DNA of 64,000 nucleotides from Odiellus spinosus (lineage: Eukaryota > Arthropoda > Arachnida > Opiliones > Phalangiidae), in contig OY987226.1 of assembly GCA_963920705.1 (NCBI GenBank), positions 12,588,501 through 12,652,500 of the forward strand. Reading direction: 5' to 3'. Every line of letters begins with the position of its first letter. The first letter of the stretch is position 1. A model generated the notes under the pieces. The model was not told the origin of the DNA and searched no databases. It saw nothing but the letters and a program-made list of their open reading frames with translations. A program made the translations under genes and the position numbers. Shown piece after piece: positions 55,001 through 62,960 of this stretch.

Positions 55001-58000
55001 CGCCAAATCCTTCCACATTTTAAGGCTCTCGGTGATACGAACCCAAACTATAATATTTTCATTTTTTCTGTAAATGATTTTGTTCGGTCAGGCAATATTG
55101 GATCGATAAACTGTCAACGCTAGAATTTACCCCCTTGCGTTTGCGTTTTAACACCTTTTTTTAGACCTCCAATCATATTGTTTCACTTAATTACCAATCT
55201 CGCGTGGTTATACTTCAAATCAAATATAAAGGGTATATTAAGAGATATCTGAATTTTCGAAATGTTTTAGATTAGCGCCTGTAAAAGTGTTTCAACCGTG
55301 TGGCGACGGTGTTTCTTGGCGAGTTTAACTCTAAGGGGTTAAATGAAATATCGGTAAATAAAAACATTCTATTGGATTTTATTATTTCAACTAGAGATTT
55401 GGCATGTATGATATATTTTTAATTTGTCAAGTTATAGTTTAGATTAGGGTTGTTAATTTTCCATAAAAATAAAATGCGGAAGGTTTAAATTAAGTCGTGT
55501 GAACCTCTAAGATTTTTAAAAAATGAGCTGATATATTATTTCCCTCAGATATGTATAAAATATAAATTTTAAATTAGTTTATATACCTATATTGAATTAA
55601 TCTTTCCTCCAATTTTTTCTAATGGAAATTACAAGTTTTAAGGCATTTTGGAACTGTATGGAAATTAGTTTTTAAATATTTTTAATGGCGGTAAATTCCC
55701 GAAAATGTTGCGGAAAAATAAGTCTCCGTAATTTTAACGGAAAATTTTCCGACTCTAAACTTAAATTTAAAAACTAAGATAATAAATTTAATAATTCAAT
55801 ACCGGAAAGCAATTTCAAATAAATTAAATTTTTATATATTTCTAAACAAATATTTTAATTATGATTCCTTCCTCTGATTCATAAATTAAAGTTATTTTAA
55901 ATCTTAGAAACAAAATATAATTAATCCGGGAAAGCATTAGTTATCAAGTATTTCGCCTTTTCTTAACCACAGTCCATATTTTTTTATATATATTTTAAAC
56001 AAAAATATTTTAATTATGATTCCTTAATCTGACTCAAATTTATTTTAAATCTAAGAAACAAAATGTAATTAATCTGGGAAAACATTTACTATCAAGTATT
56101 TCGCCTTTTCTTAACCACAGTCCATATTTTTTTATTATATTATTCAAATTAATATAAATCTAAATTAAAAATTATCCTACTCCGAGCACCTCTTAACGTT
56201 AGAAAATATGTACGGGACGATCTGGAGTAGATCTGGGGGAGTACCGTCCTCGATCTCGGATCGAGCCAGAGGTTGCTTGTCAATCATAGATCGTAAAATA
56301 CGGCTCTCATGCTGGAACAAGCGGCCGAAACTATATATATCAAGCGAGATGCGGGCATTATAGCGACGCGGCGCTTTAATCTCTCGACGCCCCGAATAAA
56401 GGGGAGCAATTTATGGGAGGCATTCGCTATAGAGTGGTTAAAAGGCTCTTCATACTTAGGCAAAATATATAGCCGGTGCGCGAGAACAGGGTATAGAGCG
56501 ACTCGAGAGAGCTCGTCTTCCGCCGTATATAGGTCTAGAACCGACACTGTATTAAGGAAAAGACTTGCCAAAATACCGATGATGGATAGCTTGTTAACTA
56601 TATCTTGATAGTTTTTTTTTTTTATAATCGCTCAAAACGAATATATATGTAGAGAAATACGTACATCTAAAATCGGAACCATTTCAAAGAAAGAGGGATA
56701 TGAAGTGATTACTAAAAATAAGATCCGCTATTTGCGTATTTAAACATTAACTGTGGCAGAATTTTGAATTCGATGAAATGCTATTTCAATTTCCTTAAAA
56801 AAAATTCAGTCATTATCCAATCAAAACGCTCCATTTTCGTGTAGAAATAGTATTAAAATCTACTTTTTCGAAGACATGTCCCTTGCACGGCAGAACTAAA
56901 AGAGGAATTATTTGTTAGAATTGAAACTAATTTTAAATGGTAGATCAAGGTTCGAATGTTGAACTTTTCAAGTTTTATTAAAAAATAATAATGATTCAGA
57001 TTGTGGCAATAACTAATGAATGATTGGTATATTTATAAATGTTCCGCCAAAGACAAGTTAGTGTTGTTGTTTAGTTTATTTAAACCCTATTTATGAGTTT
57101 AGACGTGTTAAGTTTTAATTTAAATGAATTTTCTAGCCCAACAAGTGACTTTCATTATCTTTAATATAGGCCTTTTTTAATTAGAAAAGTAAAATTCATT
57201 CATAGTTAGAAATAATTGTTTTTGCGAAGCCCAACTGTTTAAAAAATTCAATATCCGAATAAAGCGCGTACTCCTCGACTCGTGATTGGCTGGAGGCACA
57301 GTTTTGGCGAGATTTGAAACTCTCTATCCGTGTTAAGCCTACTTTTCGTGTACGAAATAACCTTTCTACAGTGCTTTGGTCGCGTGTAATGAGATTAGTT
57401 CTTTCAAAGTTAGGTTGGTCCACTAACACTAACCGCAGTGCAAATTCTTAAATCTAATGTGCGCGGCAGGTAAACCGGTTGTTAAGGCGCAAAATTGTAA
57501 TGTTAATTTGCATAGCCCCTGTACATGTGTATCACCTGTCACATTATCCATTGTTAATAGTCCTAGTTTAAAAACAAGGACTTTTTTAGCGTAAAATTTT
57601 AAATAATGACTCTTAAATTTGAATTCCTTCAAATTAATTTTAAAAGGCGTTCGCTCCATCATACAAAAATGTTGTTAAAACTGTTGGTTATCCCATATAA
57701 GGGCTCTTTTGTCTAAGACAGCAATGATAGACGAGGGGTTAAAGTAAAAATCCTCCTTTGTCGAGTTTACACCCTCGAAGGCGGATTCTTTTTAAAATTC
57801 AAGAGGGGCTAGTACCCCCTTCCCAACAGTTATATAGCCTCTATCTTACATCAGCCTATGTACACCGACTAAAAGTTGTCGCGTGACGGGGGCGCGAACC
57901 CTTTTAAAGAGAAGTAACATCGTACATCAGACGCGAGACATCATTTGTCTCTTTTAAACGTGCTGTTTACCCATTTGGGGACAACCCCCCCCCCCCTTAT

Positions 58001-59871
58001 TCCATCCTTTCTTCAAATAGGACTCGAGTCTATAAGACAACACTCTTAAAAACTGGTTTCTTATTTTATTCCTATTATATATCTGCCCTTGTCTTTTCAA
58101 GCGTAATAAAAGTGCGGGTATAAACAATGATTGAAACTCTTATTTTATTATTTGTTTGATCGTTTTTGGCGTAATATTGTCCTCAATGGATTCTTTATAT
58201 TGTTTACTTAAGTATATTGAAGGTGGGTTGGAGTTGGAAATCATACCAGAGAAGTGTAAATATGTTTAAGTCTATTTTTCTTCTCATATTAGAGTTAGTG
58301 TTTTAGGTAACCATTAAATGATTGAACATAATATGATGTAGAACTATTTTAATATAGCTATCGTGTTTAATATTGTGTATTAATACACCTCAGTTTTAGC
58401 TATTTTACAAACTATATTTGTAAATATAAGTATGGTATCCTGTGATGGATGTCATTGATTTTAGGTTTAGTATTGTTCACACTATGGTAATCTAATAGTG
58501 GGATTTTTAGTGACCCTTTGAAATTAATTCCCCAAACTAAGTAAAATTCACTAAGGAATTAAATTTTAATGGAATTGTAATTCTGAAATCACGAAATTTT
58601 ATAGTGTGAGATCTTTCAGTTATATATCGTGAAATATTTCAATTAGATACAATAGTCCTTAAGTTTACCCTATTTTTAACCTTTAATTCACACGATTTAC
58701 AAGTCCATTTTTTTAAAATTCCCTGCCTTTTGATATCTATTTCCATGGATCTTTAGCTTTAGAATTTTCTATATAAATCTGAACCTTTGCCGTTATCGAT
58801 AAAATTATTATTTAAATCTGAACCTTTGCAGTTATCGATAAAATAATTATTTAAATATAACTGAACTTTTGCAGTTATCGATAAAATTACTATTTAAATA
58901 TGGACCTTTGCAGTTACCCATAAAATTATTATTTAAATAAGGACCTTTTCATTTACTGATAAAATTATAATTTGAATATGAACCTTTTTGCAGTTATCGA
59001 TAAAATTATTTAAATATGGACCCTTGCAGTTATCGATAAAATTATTATTTAAATATGGACCATTGCAGTTATCGATAAAATTATTATTTAAATATGGACC
59101 TTTGCAGTTATCGATAAAATTATATATTTAAATTTAACCTTTGCAGTTATTGATAAAATTATTATTTAAATATGGACCTTTGCAGTTATTGATAAAATTA
59201 TTATTTAAATATGGACCTTGCAGTTATCGATAAAATTATTTTAATATGGACCTTTGTAGTTATCGATAAAATTATTTTAATATGGACCTTTGCAGTTATC
59301 GATAAAATTATTATTTAAATATGAAAATAGTGTTTAGCTTACCGTCCAGTTTTGGTGATGATCATTTCCGTTCCCAATTCGTGAAACTTTTCCCAGAGAT
59401 CTTTCGTTTCTAAGTGTCCTTCGACCCTGGCTAGTTCTTCGCAATTGCACCGCGCCAATATTTGGGGGTTGGTCTCCGTTTTCCCCGAGGAAGAGGACCC
59501 TTTGGAGCTTTTGCCCCCTTGACTAGTTTTGCCCTCGTTTTCGCCGTTGACCGCCGACGACGAAGAAGAAGAAGCCGAGGCCGACGGACCTCCGCGTCGA
59601 TTGCCGCCACTCGGCCTCCCTAGGCGCCCGATGGCCGAGGAACGATTGACCGGCGCGGGGCTAGGTTGAGGCGCCGAGCACAGCTCGTCCGAATCGCCTC
59701 GTAGAACGTCCAGACTCCCCACGGGAGAAGAGCACATGTCTTCGTCCGAAGATAGTCGATGTCCCGCTCCGTCGAAACCCGACGTCTCTAAGGAACCGTA
59801 ATTGCATTTTGTCGAACTCGAAACCGTTTCTAATAGTTCGCCCGGGCTAGTTGTCCTCTCAACCAGTTTTT
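27785..59871 (-). CDS. TBX20: TBX20-type T-box transcription factor (H15/midline), 5' exon(s) missing
   Basis: Nuclear DNA-binding regulator; in animals TBX20/midline/H15 act in heart, dorsal vessel, nervous system and ventral patterning. Exons in transcript order: 59871-59343, 32068-31795, 31002-30835, 30468-30392, 30128-30001, 29025-28687, 28119-27785, about 615 residues in one frame with every phase matching. The T-box runs from [20 protein letters not shown] through [60 protein letters not shown] and [46 protein letters not shown] and [15 protein letters not shown] separate TBX20 from TBX2/3 and TBX15/18. The tail is Ser/Gly/Met/Pro-rich. The first exon, with the N-terminal eh1 motif, was not found. 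A 27.3-kb intron interrupts the T-box. Confidence 0.95.
28120..28686. other. TBX20 intron, nothing recognised
   Basis: A 567-bp AT-rich intron between the last two coding exons. No repeat unit or frame stands out. Confidence 0.5.
28687..29025 (-). CDS. TBX20: TBX20 exon, C-terminal region
   Basis: A 339-bp exon, phase 1 to 1, acceptor TTTAG and donor GTAAGT. Met-, Ser-, Thr- and Pro-rich, with [18 protein letters not shown] (an eh1-like word) and a C-terminal [16 protein letters not shown]. Low conservation is normal here. Frame, phase and lack of stops support it. Confidence 0.88.
29026..30000. other. TBX20 intron with an inverted pair of T-box-like half-sites
   Basis: A 975-bp intron. At 29567-29626 an imperfect inverted repeat (GATTCTTTACACCTTTCGT ... 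ACGAAAGGTGTGAATC) contains the T-box half-site AGGTGTGA at 29617-29624 and a near match on the other arm. Otherwise unremarkable. Confidence 0.45.
30001..30128 (-). CDS. TBX20: TBX20 exon after the T-box
   Basis: A 128-bp exon, phase 2 in, phase 1 out, acceptor TTACAG and donor GTAACT. It encodes [20 protein letters not shown], matching vertebrate SVESLIHKHSYARSPIRTYG, a TBX20-specific block. An alanine-rich end (HHALAAAA) follows. Confidence 0.93.
30392..30468 (-). CDS. TBX20: TBX20 exon, T-box C-terminal helix
   Basis: A 77-bp exon, phase 0 in, phase 2 out, acceptor CTAACAG and donor GTAAGC. It encodes [20 protein letters not shown] followed by LTDLE, the 3-10 helix and basic end of the T-box that lies in the DNA minor groove. 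Confidence 0.95.
30523..30766. mobile_element. TTAA foldback element, subfamily A (one arm) in a TBX20 intron
   Basis: It begins TTAAAGGGAGAATGCAACC and carries the subfamily A left arm (ATAGGCCTAATCCACCAG, AAACTAGAAATAAATTT) up to a short palindromic centre with repeated GACCAATGACATTGGTCGA words. The right arm is missing. It fills most of the 366-bp intron between two T-box exons. Confidence 0.75.
30835..31002 (-). CDS. TBX20: TBX20 exon, T-box
   Basis: A 168-bp exon, phase 0 to 0, acceptor CTTTAG and donor GTAGGT. It encodes [15 protein letters not shown], a variable loop rich in Pro and Asp, and [19 protein letters not shown]. The loop ([17 protein letters not shown]) replaces the vertebrate KKKDHTASLLNLKSEE segment. 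Confidence 0.95.
31003..31794. other. TBX20 intron, nothing recognised
   Basis: A 792-bp intron between two T-box exons. No element, RNA or frame was recognised. Confidence 0.5.
31795..32068 (-). CDS. TBX20: TBX20 exon, central T-box
   Basis: A 274-bp exon, acceptor TTACAG, donor GTACGT, phase 0 out. It encodes [62 protein letters not shown] and [11 protein letters not shown], the DNA- and dimer-contacting core. Confidence 0.96.
32314..32434. repeat. Short foldback in the TBX20 intron
   Basis: CCACACCTTTGGTTCAAT and the inverse TAAACCAAAGGTGGGCG, with outer CCAATCA / TGATTGG, form a ~120-bp imperfect inverted repeat. Probably a MITE remnant. Confidence 0.5.
33790..33960. mobile_element. TTAA element, subfamily A (one decayed arm)
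   Basis: It starts TTAAATGGAGAATGCAGCC followed by ACAAGTGATTTTT and the arm words of subfamily A. No right arm is visible. Confidence 0.6.
34370..34600. mobile_element. Probable TTAA element, subfamily C (worn)
   Basis: Shares CACGTGCCAGAACG, CACACGACCATAGTGATGAC and GTAGTATT words with the subfamily C copy region at 35690-35960. Ends are not clear. Confidence 0.45.
35182..35610. mobile_element. TTAA foldback element, subfamily A, intact
   Basis: 429 bp bounded by TTAA on both sides. Termini AGGGAGAATGCAACCTAA and the inverse GTTGCATACTCCCT. Long inverted arms include AATCCACC, TAGAAATAAATTTAAAACTT and GGTCTAGCGACCAATCG / CGCTAGACCTTACACGGAGG. No coding capacity. Confidence 0.9.
35690..35960. 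mobile_element. Probable TTAA element, subfamily C (worn)
   Basis: Words AAGTACTTTTACGAAAAAGG, CGTGCTAGAACGCGCGA and CACGCGACCTTAGTGATGAC recur, often inverted, in the segments at 34370, 39360 and 53500. Terminal repeats are decayed. Confidence 0.45.
36821..37239. mobile_element. TTAA foldback element, subfamily A, intact
   Basis: 419 bp, TTAA at both ends, termini AGGGAGAATGCAACCTAA and GGTTGCATTCTCCCT. The centre has direct and inverted copies of ATTGATCGATG / GACCAATGGCATTGATCG type words. Same family as 35182-35610 and 45146-45582. Confidence 0.9.
39360..39700. mobile_element. TTAA foldback element, subfamily C
   Basis: TTAA at the left, then AGTGTGGCTGTCAC. The right end reads AAATGGTGACAGCCTAAC, so GGCTGTCAC / GTGACAGCC forms the terminal inverted repeat. 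Internal TACTACGTCATACATGGTCG and AGTCAACCCAGAGGTGTAAA recur at 53500-53795 and 22140-22385. Confidence 0.65.
40560..40830 (+). repeat. Degenerate ~32-bp tandem repeat (AAGCCTAAATAGACTCGTAA)
   Basis: Seven to eight imperfect copies of a unit combining TTAAGCCTAAATAGACTC with GTAAACTGAAATTG. Local duplication; no element ends. Confidence 0.8.
42020..42672. repeat. 22-bp CpG-rich tandem array with CGACGTCG palindrome
   Basis: About 29 copies of TCTCCCATTCGACGTCGTAA plus TT (22 bp). The left ~12 copies read GTCGTAATT and the right ~17 read GTCGAAATT, with little other divergence. Each unit holds the 8-bp palindrome CGACGTCG (three CpGs). The last copy at 42661-42670 reads TTGACGTCAT, a perfect CRE. 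The unit has no stop in any minus-strand frame, which creates long spurious open frames. Located in the TBX20 intron. Confidence 0.95.
43355..43396. repeat. ~42-bp palindrome with GGATATCC centre
   Basis: TATACC, a T tract and ATTGGAT meet the inverse ATCCAATAAAAAAAGGTATA without a loop. Arms differ only in length of the A/T tract. Confidence 0.75.
43657..44138. mobile_element. TTAA foldback element, subfamily B, intact
   Basis: 482 bp bounded by TTAA. Termini AGGGATAATGAAAGGCC and the inverse GGCCTTTCATTCTCCCT. Very long inverted arms include AATCGATTAAGAATGCTAAA, GATGCTAAGCCTTGGCTGCC and, at the centre, CGCCAATCACGAGCGAGT / ACTCGCTCGTGATTGGCG. No coding capacity. Its terminal word is the one multiplied in the TAF1 intron. 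Confidence 0.9.
45146..45582. mobile_element. TTAA foldback element, subfamily A, intact
   Basis: 437 bp, TTAA at both ends, termini AGGGAGAATGCAACCTAA and GGTTGCATCCTCCCT, arms as in the copies at 35182 and 36821. Confidence 0.9.
47030..47170. mobile_element. 141-bp TTAA-bounded hairpin
   Basis: TTAA, GCCTAGGATTTCTTCTGCCTG, and at the right the inverse CAGGCAGATAATCCTAGGC then TTAA; an inner pair CTGGAAGTGGGCTCACC / GGTGAGTTTGTTTCCAG extends the stem. Smallest member of the TTAA-bounded group, or a stand-alone hairpin. Confidence 0.65.
48864..49350. repeat. CCTAA core flanked by opposed GTCGATCAAATGGGA arrays
   Basis: The left part (48864-49078) is about ten short units of ATCGACTCCCAAATGATCGA type. 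The middle (49102-49136) is (CCTAA)n with two changes. The right part (49232-49350) is about six units of GTCGATCAAATGGGA, the inverse orientation of the left. Same layout as 54192-54710. Confidence 0.8.
49534..49581 (+). other. tRNA-like acceptor plus T-arm remnant
   Basis: TGGGTCA pairs with TGACCCA, followed by ACA. Between them GTGGGTTTAAGTCCCAC forms a T-arm-like hairpin matching the Pol III B box (GGTTTAAGTCC). At 48 bases there is no D-arm or anticodon arm, so this is not a functional tRNA; perhaps a SINE or tRNA fragment. Confidence 0.3.
51508..51906. mobile_element. TTAA foldback element, subfamily D, intact
   Basis: 399 bp, TTAA at both ends. Left terminus AGGGAGAGTTGGAGC, right GCTGTTTCCCT. 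Inverted arms TTTTCGGTATCAACATGCC / GGCATGGTGATTCCAAAAAA. Matches the interrupted copy at 16055-16992. Confidence 0.8.
51940..52017. repeat. (TA)39 microsatellite
   Basis: Uninterrupted AT dinucleotide run of 78 bases, 34 bp beyond the right end of the subfamily D element. Confidence 0.98.
52956..53437. mobile_element. Foldback element with AGCTGCGTTC ends (family F, copy 1)
   Basis: 482 bp with ends TTAGCTGCGTTCGTACTAGG and TAGTATGAACGCAGCTAA. The long inverted arms contain AATCGATTTAAACCGTTTC, CGAAACTGCTTCGGGAACCA and CAACCGATAGATGAAGCTAC. No coding capacity. Confidence 0.88.
53470..53800. mobile_element. Probable TTAA element, subfamily C
   Basis: Shares ACTACGTCACATA, GCGTCAACCCAGAGGCTTAA and GGTGGCAGCCCTGA with the copies at 39360 and 22140. 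It directly follows family F copy 1. Termini are degraded. Confidence 0.5.
54192..54710. repeat. (TTAGG)17 core flanked by opposed GGTCGAATGGGATTC arrays
   Basis: The left part (54192-54390) has about ten degenerate units of CCGAATTCCCATTGAACCGA type. The core 54416-54500 is a perfect (TTAGG)17 run. The right part (54527-54710) has about nine units of GGTCGAATGGGATTC, the inverse orientation of the left. TTAGG is the arthropod-type telomere repeat, here internal and in the TBX20 intron. Confidence 0.92.
58776..59322. repeat. ~38-bp tandem array with TATCGATA palindromes next to a T-box donor
   Basis: Fourteen copies of a unit combining ATATGGACCTTTGCAG with TTATCGATAAAATTATTATT. Ten copies keep the 8-bp palindrome TATCGATA. 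The array stops about 20 bp inside the intron from the splice donor of the T-box exon (59342). Confidence 0.92.
59343..59871 (-). CDS. TBX20: TBX20 exon, pre-T-box region and T-box start
   Basis: A 529-bp exon entering with two bases of a split codon after acceptor TCGCAG and ending at donor GTAAGC. The N-terminal half begins [19 protein letters not shown] and is Ser/Gly/Asp-rich with a polyserine run. The end encodes [23 protein letters not shown] of the T-box. Its upstream partner exon is not seen in the window. Confidence 0.93.
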
Positions 59872-60049
59872 CTGCGAGTGATAAAGATACGAAAGAAAAT
59901 AGTTATTTTTAGTCATTAGTTGGTTAATGATTTGTTGATTGGTCTTAAGTTTTTGAACTATTTTCCTGGTTCAAAAAAACTTTTGGTGGATAAGCTTTCT
60001 AGATTTTATCTCATTTCAATAATTTGATTTTCAATATGATTTACATTTT
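59872..60049. other. TBX20 intron upstream of the first visible exon
   Basis: Short unique stretch between the acceptor of exon 59343-59871 and the large tandem array. It holds the polypyrimidine and branch region; nothing else is seen. Confidence 0.5.
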
Positions 60050-61880
60050 ATTTCCCTTATAATTTAAGTTTGATTTTTCCTGATGATTTAAGTTTGATTT
60101 TCGATCATAATTTGATTTTCCGTCATATAAATTGTTTGATTTCCCGCATAGTTTAGGTTTGATTTCCCTCATAGTTTAGATTTGATTTCCCTCATAGTTT
60201 AGATTTGATTTCCCTCATAGTTTAGGTTTGATTTCCCTCATAGTTTAGGTTTGATTTCCCTCATAGTTTAGGTTTGATTTCCCTCATAGTTTAGGTTTGA
60301 TTTCCCTCATAGTTTAGGTTTGATTTCCCTCATAGTTTAGGTTTGATTTCTCGAATAGTTTAGGTTTGATTTCTCGAATAGTTTAGGTTTGATTTCTCGA
60401 ATAGTTTAGGTTTGATTTCTCGAATAGTTTAGGTTTGATTTCTCGAATAGTTTAGGTTTGATTTCTCGAATAGTTTAGGTTTGATTTCTCGAATTGTTTA
60501 GGTTTGATTTCTCGAATAATTTATTTTTGATTTCTCGAATAATTTAGGTTTGATTTCTCGAATAATTTAGGTTTAATTTCTCGAATAATTTAGGTTTAAT
60601 TTCTCGAATAATTTAGGTTTAATTTCTCGAATAATTTAGGTTTAATTTATCGAATAATTTAGGTTTAATTTATCGAATAATTTAGGTTTAATTTCTCGCA
60701 TAATTTAGGTTTGATTTCTCGCATAGTTTAGGTTTAATTTCTGGCATAATTTAGGTTTGATTTCTGGCATAATTTAGGTTTGATTTCTGGCATAATTTAG
60801 GTTTGATTTCTCTCATAATTTAGGTTTGATTTCTCTCATAATTTAGATTTGATTTCTCTCATAATTTAGATTTGATTTCTCTCATAATTTAGATTTGATT
60901 TCTCTCATAATTTAGATTTGATTTCTCTCATAATTTAGATTTGATTTCTCTCATAATTTAGATTTGATTTCTCTCATAATTTAGATTTGATTTCTCTCAT
61001 AATTTAGGTTTGATTTCTCGCATAATTTAGGTTTGATTTCTCGCATAATTTAGGTTTGATTTCTCGCATAATTTAGGTTTGATTTCTCGCATAATTTATT
61101 ATTTCTCCTCGTAATTTATTATTTCTCCTCGTAATTTATTATTTCTCCTCGTAATTTATTATTTCTCCTCGTAATTTATTATTTCTCCTCGTAATTTATT
61201 ATTTCTCCTCGTAATTTATTATTTCTCCTCGTAATTTATTATTTCTCCTCGTAATTTATTATTTCTCCTCGTAATTTATTATTTCTCCTCGTAATTTATT
61301 ATTTCTCCTCGTAATTTATTATTTCTCCTCGTAATTTATTATTTCTCCTCGTAATTTATTATTTCTCCTCGTAATTTATTATTTCTCCTCGTAATTTATT
61401 ATTTCTCCTCGTAATTTATTATTTCTCGTCGTAATTTATTATTTCTCGTCGTAATTTATTATTTCTCGTCGTAATTTATTATTTCTCGTCGTAATTTATT
61501 ATTTCTCGTCGTAATTTATTATTTCTCGTCGTAATTTATTATTTCTCGTCGTAATTTATTATTTCTCGTCGTAATTTATTATTTCTCGTCGTAATTTATT
61601 ATTTCTCGTCGTAATTTATTATTTCTCGTCGTAATTTATTATTTCTCGTCGTAATTTATTATTTCTCGTCGTAATTTATTATTTCTCGTCGTAATTTTTT
61701 TTTGCTTCTCGCAATTTAAAATTTTCTCCTCCTCGTAATTTAATTTTTTCTTCTTGTAATAAAATATTTTCTCGTAATTTAAATTTTTTCTTGTAATAAA
61801 ATATTTTCGCGTAATTTAAATTTTTTTCTCCTCCTCGTAATTTATAATTTTTCTTCTCGGAATTTAAAATTTTTCACCTG
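60050..61880. repeat. 1.8-kb cascade of 23-bp and 20-bp tandem units
   Basis: Consecutive blocks of one evolving unit: TTTGATTTCCCTCATAGTTT + AGG (23 bp, ~60130-60345), TTTGATTTCTCGAATAGTTT + AGG (to ~60530), AATAATTTAGG variants (to ~60780), TTTGATTTCTCTCATAATTT + AGA (to ~61000), TCGCATAATTT variants (to ~61090). A 20-bp unit follows, TTTCTCCTCGTAATTTATTA (~16 copies to 61420), then TTTCTCGTCGTAATTTATTA (~14 copies to 61690), then decay. The array lies in the intron 5' of the first visible TBX20 exon. Confidence 0.95.
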
Positions 61881-61911
61881 GGAACTCAATTTGAACCAAA
61901 CATTTTACCGC

Positions 61912-61942
61912 TATAAATACCGCTATAAATACCGCGATAAAT
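61912..61942 (+). repeat. Three tandem CTATAAATACCG units
   Basis: ACCGCTATAAAT occurs twice, followed by ACCGCGATAAAT, giving two or three TATA-like boxes in a row on the plus strand with no gene downstream. Probably a small tandem duplication. Confidence 0.5.
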
Positions 61943-62090
61943 ACAGGAAACTCGTCGTCCGCTTAGAGTTGCTCTCCTACGGACTAAGATCGTGGCTTTC
62001 ATCCACATTTTAATAAGAACTATCTTTTGTAAAAATATTCATCAAAGCTATATCACATAAGCCAGCACTTTCGCCCTACCTAAGTTGCGT

Positions 62091-62552
62091 TCATACTCGG
62101 CCTTGGATTCGATTCAAACCGTTTAAAAGCATTTTGCTGCAGTCGTGTGAACGGGAAACCGTTTTTCTTGAATCGATTTCTCGAAACTGCTTCGGGAACC
62201 AGTTTCAAACCGATTTGGCTTCAACACATTGAACAACCTACAGATGAAGCTATAATAAATCGGTTTATAAAGATGGTACGTGAACAAAGCTACGGTCACA
62301 CTAGCATTTCTTAATCAATTTGAAACGGTAAAATCAAACCGATATTCAAATCATTATCTTAATAAATCGGTTTATTGTAGCTTCATCTATCGGTTGTTGA
62401 AACCGAATCGGTACGAAACTGGTTCCAGAAGCAGTTTCGAGAAATCGAATCAAATCGATTTGATAAAAGACGGTTTCCTATATTCACACGACTAAAGCGA
62501 AACATTTTAAAACGGTTTAAATCGATTAAAAGGACTAGTCTAAACGCAGCTC
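62091..62552. mobile_element. Foldback element, family F, copy 2
   Basis: Ends AAGTTGCGTTCATACTCGG and CTAGTCTAAACGCAGCT. Arms include CGAAACTGCTTCGGGAACCA and, inverted, GGTTCCAGAAGCAGTTTCG. About 460 bp, clearly the same family as 52956-53437. Confidence 0.85.
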
Positions 62553-62960
62553 AAATTGCGCTTAAAACGATTCCGAGCGATTTAAATATCGGTTTCATTT
62601 TATCGATTAAAAACGATTGTGTGAACGTAGCTTATCTTTAAAAATGTTTTAAACCGTGTTGGAAAGGTCAAATTGGCTGAATTGCAGAGATATATTGTTA
62701 AATAAAGGAATTATTGGCTTTAAAAGTTCATTGGAACAATCAAAACTGGTTGAAATCGGTTTCAAAGTTGCTTTAAAGCTACGTTCATACTTGCCACTTT
62801 GAAACCGTTTTCAAACCTATTCGAATGTTCAATTCGACTTTCCAAGATATTAGCTTGGTTTCTTGATCAAAGATCTATATGTTTGACCTCTAAATTTTAT
62901 AACTTGGCCTTTCCAAAACGGTTAAAAATAATTTCAAATTCTCTAGTGTGAACGCAGTTA
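62553..62960. mobile_element. Family F derivatives
   Basis: GTGTGAACGTAGCTT near 62620 and the pair AGCTACGTTCATACTTGCC (62778) / AGTGTGAACGCAGTT (to 62960) are further ends of the same family, forming one or two shorter degenerate copies directly after copy 2. Confidence 0.55.

Larger units (their letters stand above)
32069..59342. other. 27.3-kb intron inside the TBX20 T-box
   Basis: A single intron on the minus strand between T-box exons (donor GTAAGC at 59342, acceptor TTACAG at 32069). No coding exon of any gene was recognised on either strand. It holds the foldback elements and tandem arrays listed separately. Stretches without recognised repeats include 32600-33780, 33961-34370, 37260-39250, 41000-42000, 44200-45100, 45600-46980, 47200-48850, 49900-51500, 52300-52950 and 54900-58750. 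Some, such as 46640-46930, 51230-51480 and 56200-56570, have mixed base composition compatible with regulatory DNA, but I cannot show function. Confidence 0.85.

Noticed and set aside
56284..56608. Overlapping 95- and 99-codon open frames on both strands
   Set aside because: The stretch is simply low in TAA/TAG/TGA because of a more balanced base composition. No family motif. More likely regulatory or unique intron DNA.
42020..61880. CRISPR array
   Set aside because: All regular repeats are head-to-tail tandem arrays without unique spacers, in a eukaryotic genome.
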